Below are positions 1-6,032 of a DNA stretch of 10,555 nt, piece after piece. Position numbers and translations under genes: made by a program. Origin of the DNA: Belnapia sp. (GTDB lineage: Bacteria; Pseudomonadota; Alphaproteobacteria; Acetobacterales; Acetobacteraceae); the NCBI GenBank assembly GCA_028291445.1, contig JAQGIA010000627.1:1-10555 (forward strand), in the 5' to 3' direction. Each line of letters starts with the position of its first letter. The stretch's first letter is position 1. The notes under the pieces were generated by a model that was not told the origin of the DNA, searched no databases, and saw only the letters and a program-made list of their open reading frames with translations.

Positions 1-159
1 GCCATGAATCAGCTTGGTGGAGGCGGCGGAGGTGGCGCCGCCCAGGTCCCCCATCTCGGCCAGGTAGACCGAAAAGCCGCGGCCGGCGGCATCCCGTGCG
101 ATGCCGCAGCCATTCACCCCGCCGCCGATGATGGCGATGTCGTATTGCTCGGTATCCAG
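1..159 (-). CDS. glpD: Glycerol-3-phosphate dehydrogenase (GlpD), N-terminal fragment, runs off the left edge
   Basis: About 53 codons are visible. They encode the N-terminal FAD-binding Rossmann segment of the GlpD family: YDIAIIGGGVNG (residues 6-17 from the proposed start) is the dinucleotide-binding glycine loop, E35 sits at the end of the second strand where the FAD ribose is bound, and the family block TSAASTKLIHG (43-53) follows, which continues as GLRYLE in known members. The known enzyme oxidises sn-glycerol 3-phosphate to dihydroxyacetone phosphate at the inner membrane and passes electrons to quinone. The start is uncertain: no ATG, GTG or TTG lies in frame upstream of the Rossmann motif back to the preceding gene. 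I propose CTG at 159-157, 10 nt after a GAGGAG; ATC at 168-166 would resemble an MTT start but is 1 nt from that site. A GTG at 117-115 is in frame but would cut through the glycine loop. It follows the binding-protein gene on the same strand. The family call is secure; the start is not. Confidence 0.85.
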   Translation of the reverse strand, partial: MDTEQYDIAIIGGGVNGCGIARDAAGRGFSVYLAEMGDLGGATSAASTKLIHG

Positions 160-295
160 GGTCGTGATGCTCCTCGGGCAGTGTCCTGCCCCTGCCGTTG
201 GTCGCGATTTGCAACGAACGACAGGGACCAGCAGGCCACTGAAAACTGGTGGCCGATAGCACCACGCGGCTCTCAGGTGGTGCGCGACCTGCGGT
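160..295 (-). other. Intergenic leader between the LIV-type binding protein and glpD, with three stem-loops
   Basis: This gap has no credible gene. Reading in the minus direction it holds three perfect short inverted repeats in a row: GCACCAC/GTGGTGC (arms 283-277 and 265-259, 11-nt loop), GGCCAC/GTGGCC (254-249 and 239-234, 9-nt loop containing TTTT) and GGGCAG/CTGCCC (191-186 and 181-176, 4-nt loop). None is followed by a T-run, so a classical intrinsic terminator is not supported. They may protect the 3' end of the upstream message, attenuate read-through into glpD, or mask its ribosome-binding site. Function is inference; the repeats are read directly. Confidence 0.5.
170..175 (-). promoter_or_regulatory. 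Ribosome-binding site of the glpD fragment
   Basis: GAGGAG on the minus strand is the only good Shine-Dalgarno match ahead of the GlpD reading frame. It lies 10 nt before an in-frame CTG and 1 nt before an in-frame ATC, so it favours CTG as initiator. A 6-bp stem-loop (176-191) abuts it on the upstream side and could affect ribosome access. Confidence 0.5.
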
Positions 296-1537
296 TCAAC
301 TCCGTACCAGGGAACATTGGCCCTCGGCCTCGGGGCGGAAGGCCTGCTCGGCCGGAGTGGTCTGCAGCAGCTTGTAGTAGTCGTAGGGACCACGGCTCTC
401 GGCCGGGGATTTCACCTCGAACAGGTAGGCCGGGTGGATCTTGCGGCCATCGGCGCGGATGCGGCCGGCGCCGAAGGCATCGTCGTCGGTCGGCATGGCC
501 TTCATCCGGGCGACGACGGCGGCGCCATCGGCCTTGGCCGCGGCTGCGCCCATGTCGGCCACGGCCTTCAGGTAGTGCAGGGTCGCGGCATAGCAGCCGG
601 CATGGACCATGGTGGGGGCACCCATGCCGTGGCTGGCCCGCATGCGGGCGGAGAAGGCCCGGCTGCGGTCGTTCAGATCCCAGTAGAAGGTTTCCGAGCA
701 GACCGAGCCCTGGGCGGCGCCGAGGCCGAGGGCATGCACGTCGCTGATGAACATCAGCAGCGCGGCGACCCGTTGGCCGCGCCGGGCGAGGCCGAATTCG
801 GCGGCCTGCTTCACCGCGTTGATCATGTCGGCCCCGCCGCAGGCCAGCGCCACCACCTTGGCCCGGCTGGCCTGCGCCCGCAGCAGGAAGGCGGAAAAAT
901 CCGTGGTGCCGGGGAAGGGGAAGCGCGACGAGCCGAGCACCTTGCCGCCGGCCGCCTGGATGAAGCGGGTGGCCTCGGCCTCCACCGCATGGCCGAAGGC
1001 ATAGTCGACGGTGACGAAGTACCAGCTATCGCCGCCCGCCTTCACCAGGGCGCCGCCGGTCGAATTCGCCAGCATCCAGGTGTCGTAGGTCCATTGCACC
1101 GTATTCGGGCTGCATTGCGCCCCGGTCAGTTCCGAGGTGCCGACGGCGGAGCCCAGGAAGACCTTGTTCTTCTCCCGTACGATGCCGGAGACGGCCAGCG
1201 CCGCCGAGCTGGTCGGGACATCGATGAGGGCATCGATCCCATCCCGGTCGAGCCATTGCCGGGCCAGGTTGGCGGCGACATCGGGCCGGTTCTGGTGGTC
1301 GGCGGCGACGATCTCGACCTTCAGCCCAAGGCCCGCGGCCTCCTGCACCGCCTGGCGGACGGCCTGCACCGAGCCCGGTCCGGCGAGGTCGCCATAGGGG
1401 CCGGCCATGTCGGTGATGACGCCGAGGCGGATGGCGGGTTGGGTGCCGGTCTGGCCCCCGGTTTGGGCGCGAGCGAGGCTGGGCAGCCCCGCCCAGGCGG
1501 CGCCGGCCGCCAGCACGGCGCGTCGGTTGGCATTCAT
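296..1537 (-). CDS. ABC transporter substrate-binding protein, Leu/Ile/Val type (Peripla_BP_6)
   Basis: A 413-residue periplasmic binding protein of the branched-chain amino acid receptor class. The start at 1537 is chosen because GGAGG lies 6 nt upstream and the protein then opens with NRRAVLAAG, a twin-arginine-like export signal with a probable ARA|Q cleavage near residue 24; an in-frame ATG at 1564 would add nine unlikely residues ahead of the signal. After the signal comes IRLGVITDMAGPYGD (36-50), the typical first strand and ligand loop, then ADHQNRPDVAANLARQWL and a segment DVPTSSAALAVSG that matches the family's hinge-proximal region. Members bind amino acids, but also aromatic acids, amides and urea-like compounds, so the ligand is unknown. 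No LIV-type permease or ATPase gene is in the window, so it is an orphan here. It lies 75 bp downstream of the cupin on the same strand and probably shares its transcript. Confidence 0.9.
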   Translation of the reverse strand: MNANRRAVLAAGAAWAGLPSLARAQTGGQTGTQPAIRLGVITDMAGPYGDLAGPGSVQAVRQAVQEAAGLGLKVEIVAADHQNRPDVAANLARQWLDRDGIDALIDVPTSSAALAVSGIVREKNKVFLGSAVGTSELTGAQCSPNTVQWTYDTWMLANSTGGALVKAGGDSWYFVTVDYAFGHAVEAEATRFIQAAGGKVLGSSRFPFPGTTDFSAFLLRAQASRAKVVALACGGADMINAVKQAAEFGLARRGQRVAALLMFISDVHALGLGAAQGSVCSETFYWDLNDRSRAFSARMRASHGMGAPTMVHAGCYAATLHYLKAVADMGAAAAKADGAAVVARMKAMPTDDDAFGAGRIRADGRKIHPAYLFEVKSPAESRGPYDYYKLLQTTPAEQAFRPEAEGQCSLVRS

Positions 1538-1543
1538 TCTTGT

Positions 1544-1548
1544 CCTCC
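1544..1548 (-). promoter_or_regulatory. Ribosome-binding site of the LIV-type binding protein
   Basis: GGAGG with 6-nt spacing to ATG 1537-1535. It decides the start in favour of the second in-frame methionine, directly before the export signal, over the ATG at 1564. Confidence 0.75.
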
Positions 1549-1610
1549 CCGGCGGCTGCGGCACGGCGAACGCCGCGGCCGCCGCGCAGCGCCACCGGCG
1601 AAGGACGGCG

Positions 1611-1635
1611 CCTCAGGCCTTGGACAGGCCTGAGG
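1611..1635. terminator. Perfect 10-bp stem-loop over the cupin stop codon (terminator-like, no U-tract)
   Basis: CCTCAGGCCT (1611-1620), a 5-nt loop TGGAC, and AGGCCTGAGG (1626-1635) form a perfect 10-bp G+C-rich hairpin. The cupin stop codon (1615-1613) and its last codons are inside it. On the minus strand the sequence after the hairpin lacks a T-run, so it may be a partial terminator, a 3'-end stabiliser of the cupin message, or a processing site that separates cupin and binding-protein expression. The binding-protein start is 73 nt further on. Confidence 0.45.
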
Positions 1636-2041
1636 GCGGATCGCAGGGCTGGGTCGCCATGTCGCCGGGGATGGAGAGTTCGAGGATCTCCACGTCATCC
1701 GAGGTGGCGATCTCGTTGTGCTTCATTCCGCCCGGAATGAGGATCGCATCGCCGATCCCGGAGCGGGTCCGGGTGCCATCCTCGAATTCCAGCTCCACCC
1801 AGCCCTTCAGGATGTAGATGAACTGAGCCTCGCATTGGTGGGTATGCCAGCCGGTCGGCTCGGTCATGCCGGTGACCGCTTCCATCACCTGGGCACGCAG
1901 CTTGCCGCCGGTCGCGGCGGAAACGCCGAGGTCGCGGTAGCGGAAGAATTTGCGGCGGCCCGCGACGAAGGGCGAATCCGCCTTGTTCGAGATGGTCAGC
2001 TTGATATCGGGGCGCGAAGCGCCCGCAACGGAGCCATCCAT
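1613..2041 (-). CDS. Small single-domain cupin protein
   Basis: A 142-residue protein with one cupin_2 barrel. Cupin motif 1 is HTHQCEAQFIYILKG (66-80), with metal-ligand candidates H66 and H68. The position normally held by the ligand Glu, seven residues before the closing Gly, is Q73, although E71 is close by. Motif 2 is GDAILIPGGMKH (97-108), with P103, G105 and H108 as expected. From memory, the pattern 'HxH..FQ..YVLKGWV ... SDDxEIL' recurs in a widespread family of uncharacterised bacterial cupins. Members are usually small metal-binding enzymes or sensors; no reaction can be assigned. The start is supported by AAGGAGG at 2056-2050, 8 nt upstream. It is the first gene after the AT-rich spacer and precedes the LIV-type binding protein. 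The stop codon lies in a 10-bp hairpin. No signal peptide is seen, so it is probably cytoplasmic. Confidence 0.85.
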   Translation of the reverse strand: MDGSVAGASRPDIKLTISNKADSPFVAGRRKFFRYRDLGVSAATGGKLRAQVMEAVTGMTEPTGWHTHQCEAQFIYILKGWVELEFEDGTRTRSGIGDAILIPGGMKHNEIATSDDVEILELSIPGDMATQPCDPPSGLSKA

Positions 2042-2384
2042 GAATATTTCCTCCTTCGGTGTCTACGCACCCGGGGGCAGGCTACACCCGGCGGTGCGGC
2101 GGGCAAGGGGGATTTGAGCAGCATTGAACTGAAGCTCAAGTGGTGAACTCTGACCTGCACCGGATATTGTGCCGGGTCGCTTCAGCCGCTCCGAATTTCA
2201 TGCGGAGATTTTGCCGCCACCGCCTGATGCCTCAACAAATAATCAACCGATCGCAGACTGAATATGCGTGGGCTTGTCTTGCAATTCATGGGAATGATGC
2301 GTCATCCACACCAAGAAAATTAAGATTTAACTATGTCGATATTCGCGGCATCTGGACCGAAAGCTGGCATAGTTAACCGAACAT
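2042..2384 (-). other. Spacer between hyuB and cupin with an AT-rich core; probable promoter region of cupin
   Basis: This 343-bp gap holds no gene I can support. By my count 2221-2400 is about 45% G+C, with 2281-2340 near 37%, while flanking genes are close to 70%. The part nearest hyuB carries a terminator-like stem-loop (described separately). The rest is the natural place for a promoter driving cupin and the binding protein, but I could not find a convincing -35/-10 pair. A 5-bp hairpin CTCCG/CGGAG (2189-2193 and 2203-2207) is followed on the plus strand by ATTTT, but is too weak to call. Confidence 0.5.
2313..2376 (-). terminator. Candidate terminator of hyuAB (stem-loop plus T-rich tail)
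   Basis: Eight nt past the hyuB stop, the minus strand reads TTAACTATG (2376-2368) and then, 32 nt later, its exact complement CATAGTTAA (2335-2327). Inside the loop a second short stem, TTCGG against CCG(C)GAA with one bulge, can form at 2361-2357 and 2348-2342. The tail ATCTTAATTTTCTT (2326-2313) is T-rich. This fits a bipartite intrinsic terminator. The 9-bp AT-rich repeat could instead be a repressor operator for the cupin gene. The repeats are seen directly; the role is inference. Confidence 0.4.
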
Positions 2385-3965
2385 CTAATCTGGCTCGCCG
2401 TAGCCGCCGCCACCGCTGGTGGCCAGCACCACCCGGTCGCCCTGCCGGACCATCAGGTTGGCCTTGCCGCGCAATTCCTCCGTGGTGCCGTCCGGATGAT
2501 GCAGGTCGCAGCGATAGGGCGCCCCAGGGCCACCGCCGGCCAGGCCCCAGGGCGGGATCACCCGGCGCTCGAACATGGTGGTGAGCGACAATTCGGGCGC
2601 CAGCACCTCGTATTCCCGCTCCGCCCCCTCGCCGCCGCGATGCAGGCCGGTGCCGCCGGAGCCGCGCCGGAGGCTGTGGCGGATGACGCGGATGGGGAAT
2701 TCGGCCTCGATGATCTCGGTCGGGGTATTATTGGTATTGGTCAGGTGGACCCGGGCGGAGGCGACGCCGGCGCGGTCGTGCCGGGCACCCTCGCCGCCGC
2801 CATGCGGTTCGTACAGGGTCTTCCAGGCACCGTCCCGGCCCGCCCCGCCGAAGATGAGCAGCCCCGCGGTGGTCGATCCGCCGGCCGAGAGCCGTTCCGG
2901 GATGGCCGCGGCGAAGGCGCGGAAGATGGCATCGACCAGCCGCTGCGAGGTCTCGTGGTTGCCGCCGACCAGCGGGCGGGTCGCCGGCGGATCGAGCAGC
3001 GAGCCGGGGCGGGTGATGACGGTCAGCGGCCGGTAGCAGCCGCCGTTGGGCTGGATCTCCGGCCCGGCGATGGCCTTCATGGCGTAGTAGACCGCCGCCG
3101 CGGTGACATAGGGCGTGGTGTTCAGCGGGCCGGCCAGGGCATCGTCGCTGGCGCTGAAGTCGAAGGTGGCATGGTCGCCGCCGACGGCGATGCGGACCCG
3201 CACCGCCGCCGGGGCGCCACCGGGGCCGTCGTCATCCAGGAAGTCCTCGCCGGTGAACTCTCCTTGCGGCAGGCTGGCGATGGCGGCGCGCATCGCCGCC
3301 TCTGAGCGGTCGTGCAGCGCCGCCATCGCCGCTTCCACCGTGCCGGTGCCGTGGGTTGCGCACAGTGCGAGCAGGCGCTGCTCGGCGGCGGCAGTGGCCG
3401 CGACCTGGGCCAGCATGTCGCCCTCGCGCTCCGCCGGGCCGCGGACGTTGTGCATGATGACGGCGATCTTCTCGGCATCCGGGCCATCGGCGGTGAATAG
3501 CCGGAGCGGCGGCAGCCGGAGGCCTTCCTGGAAGCTCTCGGTCGCCGCGGCGACATACGAACCCGGCCAGGCGCCGCCGATATCGGCCCAATGCGCCAGG
3601 CTGACGGCGAAGCCGAGCAGCCGGCCCTCGGCGAAGATCGGGTGGATTGCCTTCACGTCGGGCAGGTGGTTGCCGCCGAGTTCGGGCAGGTTGGTGAACC
3701 AGACGTCGCCGGGCCGCAGCCTTTCGGCCGGCACGCGGCCCAGGAAGGCGCCGACGGTGAAGCTCATCACCCCGAGATGCACCGGGATGTCGCGCCCCTG
3801 CGCCACCAGCGCGCCGGTCGCATCGGTGAGCGCCGAGGACAGATCGCCTGCCTCCCGCAGCAGCGGCGAGCGGGCCGAGCGCATGACGACGAAGGACATC
3901 TCCTCGGCGATGGCGGTCAGCGCGTGGCGGAGGACTTCCAGTTGGAAGGGGTCGGTATGGCTCAT
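2385..3965 (-). CDS. hyuB: Hydantoinase B / oxoprolinase-type subunit (HyuB family)
   Basis: A 526-residue member of the HyuB family (N-methylhydantoinase B, C-terminal domain of 5-oxoprolinase, acetone carboxylase beta-type subunit), a typical length. Visible family marks are RDIPVHLG (58-65), NLPELGGNHLPDV (92-104), the HWADIGG block (125-131), a GGNHETSQR segment in the middle, ERRVIPPWGLAGGGPG near the C-terminus and the terminal signature TSGGGGYGEP. With HyuA it acts in an ATP-dependent cytoplasmic enzyme that opens cyclic amides or carboxylates ketones; which of these cannot be told from motifs. It starts by ATGA overlap with the hyuA stop codon, so translation is probably coupled; GAGG lies a few nt before the ATG. 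The stop TAG is followed at once by AT-rich DNA with a terminator-like stem-loop. The family call is secure, the substrate unknown. Confidence 0.92.
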   Translation of the reverse strand: MSHTDPFQLEVLRHALTAIAEEMSFVVMRSARSPLLREAGDLSSALTDATGALVAQGRDIPVHLGVMSFTVGAFLGRVPAERLRPGDVWFTNLPELGGNHLPDVKAIHPIFAEGRLLGFAVSLAHWADIGGAWPGSYVAAATESFQEGLRLPPLRLFTADGPDAEKIAVIMHNVRGPAEREGDMLAQVAATAAAEQRLLALCATHGTGTVEAAMAALHDRSEAAMRAAIASLPQGEFTGEDFLDDDGPGGAPAAVRVRIAVGGDHATFDFSASDDALAGPLNTTPYVTAAAVYYAMKAIAGPEIQPNGGCYRPLTVITRPGSLLDPPATRPLVGGNHETSQRLVDAIFRAFAAAIPERLSAGGSTTAGLLIFGGAGRDGAWKTLYEPHGGGEGARHDRAGVASARVHLTNTNNTPTEIIEAEFPIRVIRHSLRRGSGGTGLHRGGEGAEREYEVLAPELSLTTMFERRVIPPWGLAGGGPGAPYRCDLHHPDGTTEELRGKANLMVRQGDRVVLATSGGGGYGEPD

Positions 3966-5956
3966 GTAACCTCACGCAGCATCAGGATATGGCCGGCGGC
4001 ATCCGGGGCGGCGACCCAGCCGGGCGGGACGACGATGGTGGACCAGTCATCCTCGATGATGGCGGGGCCGGCGATGCGATGCGGCGGCGCCAGGGTGGCG
4101 CGTTCGTAGCGCGGCGTCGGCAGCGGCGCGCCGGGGGCGAACCAGCAGGGATCGGTCGCGGTCGGCACCGGCGGCGCGGCGGCGGGCGGCGGCGTCGCGA
4201 TGCGCGATGCACGGGGCGCGCTGATGCCGATCCGCAGCCCGAGCACCTCCCAGGCCTCGCCCGAGGCGAAGCCGAACAGCGCGCGGTGGCGTTCCTCGAA
4301 GGCGGCCCCCAGACCGGCGCCGGTCGCCGGGCCGGCGAGGGGCACGTCCACCGCATAGGATTGGCCGCGGTAGCGCACCAGCGCGGTCTCCTCGATGGCC
4401 AGCGCCGCCCGGGCGATGCCCTGGGCCAGCATCGGCGCGGCCAGTTCATCGATCAGCGCGGTCCGGGCGGTGGCGAGGCGGGCCGCATCGAAGTTCTCTC
4501 CCGCCAGGCGCAGGGTACGTTGCTGGGTATAGCGCATCTCGGCGGCGACGCAGCCCAGCGCCGAGAAGGCGGAGGAGGCGGCGGGAACCAGAACGCGGGT
4601 CATGCCATAGGTTGCGGCGAGGCCCGCCGCATGCATCGGCCCCATGCCGCCAAAGGCGAGCAGCGTGGCGCCGCGGCCATCGACCCCGCGTTCCACCGTG
4701 ATCTTGTTCAGCGCCCGGGCCATGGTGGCATCCGCCACCCGCAGCACGCCGAGCGCCAGCTCCACCACCGGGACGCCCAGCCGCTCGGCCAGCGGGGCGA
4801 AGACCGCGGCGGCACGGCCAGCATCCAGGGTGATGGTGCCGCCCAGCTTCCGCCGGGGGTTGAGATAGCCGAGCACGGCATTGGCGTCGCAGACGGTGGG
4901 CTCGGTGCCGCCACGGCCGTAGCAGGCGGGGCCCGGCTCGGCCCCGGCGCTGCGCGGGCCGACCGAAACGCCGCCCGGCCCGTGCTGGACGATGGAGCCG
5001 CCGCCGGCGCCGATGGATTCGATGGCGACCATCGGCTGGCGCAGCGGCTGGTCGGCAAGGCGGGCATCGGCGGTGATCTCGGCGCGGCCATCCAGGATCA
5101 GCGCCACATCGGTGGTGGTGCCGCCCATATCGAACGAAAGCACGGCGGCTTCCCCGGTCTCCCGCGCCACGGCGGCGGCGGCGGCGACCCCGGCGGCGGG
5201 ACCCGACAGCGCCATCAGCAGCGGGCGGGCGGCGGCCGCCTCGGGGGAGGCCATGCCCCCGGCGGAATGCATCACGTGCAGCCGGGTGGTGGCGGGCAGC
5301 TCGGCCCGCAGCTTCGCCAGGTATTCGGCGGCGAGCGGCATGACGGCGGCGTTCAGCACGGTGGCGACGGTGCGTTCGTATTCGCGCGCCTCCGGGTTCA
5401 CCTGATGCGACAGCGACAGGTAGGGCACCCGGCCGCGCAGCCGCTCGGCCAGCATCGCCTCATGCGCCGGGTTGGCGTAGCTGTGCAGCAGGGCGATGGC
5501 GATGGAACGGCTGCCGGTGGCCAGGGCGGCATCGACCGCGGCCTCCAGCGCCTCCAGCGGCCGCAGCACCTCGCCATCATGCGCCATGCGCTCGGCGACG
5601 GCGATGCGGCGCTCGCGCGGGACCAGGGGCGCCGGCTTGGGCGGCACCTCGAGCCGGTACAGGTCCTTGCGGCTCTGCCGGCCGATCTCGACGATATCCT
5701 CGAAGCCCTCGGTCGCCAGCAGGGTGACGGGCTCCAACCGGCCCTCGACGATGGCATTGGTGACCCGGGTGGTGCCGTGCACCAGGTCGCCGATATCGCC
5801 GGGCGCCAGGCCGATGGCGGCGAGCGCGGCGGTGATGCTGCCGACCGGGTCGGCGGCACGCGAGGGAACCTTGGCGGTGCGGAATTCCGCACCGAGGGAG
5901 GCGACGATATCGGTGAAGGTGCCGCCGATATCGATTCCGACCTGCCAGCCCGCCAT
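3962..5956 (-). CDS. hyuA: Hydantoinase A / oxoprolinase-type ATPase subunit (HyuA family)
   Basis: A 664-residue member of the HyuA family, partner of HyuB, with the ASKHA-like ATP-binding fold. The order is the N-terminal phosphate loop DIGGTFTD (9-16), HGTTRVTNAI (60-69), NPEAREYER (187-195), SGPAAGV (251-257), a second phosphate loop FDMGGTTTDV (275-284), GAGGGSI (316-322), and a C-terminal part with FGGMGPMHAAGLA and PAASSAFSALG. These are all classic for N-methylhydantoinase A, 5-oxoprolinase and acetone carboxylase subunits, which activate the substrate by phosphorylation. I choose ATG 5956-5954 because the usual family N-terminus begins there; in-frame ATGs at 6034 and 6064 would run into the divergent SDR gene and add a segment without family features. 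The ribosome-binding site is weak (G-rich GGGGTGG). The stop overlaps the hyuB start by 4 nt. An inverted repeat covers the start codon. Confidence 0.92.
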   Translation of the reverse strand: MAGWQVGIDIGGTFTDIVASLGAEFRTAKVPSRAADPVGSITAALAAIGLAPGDIGDLVHGTTRVTNAIVEGRLEPVTLLATEGFEDIVEIGRQSRKDLYRLEVPPKPAPLVPRERRIAVAERMAHDGEVLRPLEALEAAVDAALATGSRSIAIALLHSYANPAHEAMLAERLRGRVPYLSLSHQVNPEAREYERTVATVLNAAVMPLAAEYLAKLRAELPATTRLHVMHSAGGMASPEAAAARPLLMALSGPAAGVAAAAAVARETGEAAVLSFDMGGTTTDVALILDGRAEITADARLADQPLRQPMVAIESIGAGGGSIVQHGPGGVSVGPRSAGAEPGPACYGRGGTEPTVCDANAVLGYLNPRRKLGGTITLDAGRAAAVFAPLAERLGVPVVELALGVLRVADATMARALNKITVERGVDGRGATLLAFGGMGPMHAAGLAATYGMTRVLVPAASSAFSALGCVAAEMRYTQQRTLRLAGENFDAARLATARTALIDELAAPMLAQGIARAALAIEETALVRYRGQSYAVDVPLAGPATGAGLGAAFEERHRALFGFASGEAWEVLGLRIGISAPRASRIATPPPAAAPPVPTATDPCWFAPGAPLPTPRYERATLAPPHRIAGPAIIEDDWSTIVVPPGWVAAPDAAGHILMLREVT

Positions 5957-6032
5957 GCACCATCCACCCCGTTGCGGCCCGGACTGTGCATGGGCCGTGC
6001 CAGCTTGAACAATCCCCGAGGAGAGAGAAGCC
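5953..6032. promoter_or_regulatory. Divergent promoter region between hyuA and the SDR gene, with overlapping inverted repeats
   Basis: Only 76 bp separate the two divergent start codons, so both promoters must be here or inside the coding ends. Two inverted repeats are visible: CCATGCAC (5953-5960) with GTGCATGG (5986-5993), perfect 8-bp arms and a 25-nt spacer, covering the hyuA start codon; and CGGCCC (5975-5980) with GGGCCG (5992-5997), 6-bp arms. Either could bind a local repressor or activator. GAGGAG at 6018-6023 is the ribosome-binding site of the SDR gene. I could not assign -35/-10 boxes, and no regulator gene is in the window. Confidence 0.45.

Noticed and set aside
317..1633. A 438-codon plus-strand frame opposite the LIV-type binding protein
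   Set aside because: Its product is G/A/R-rich with no family features, while the minus strand gives a clear binding protein with signal peptide and a good ribosome-binding site.
2189..2212. CTCCG/CGGAG hairpin followed by ATTTT as a plus-strand terminator
   Set aside because: Only 5 bp with a 9-nt loop, and no plus-strand gene lies upstream for it to terminate.
2140..2376. A 78-codon plus-strand frame in the AT-rich spacer starting at GTG 2140
   Set aside because: No ribosome-binding site, no similarity I recognise, and residue composition that does not look like a folded protein; the spacer is better explained as regulatory.
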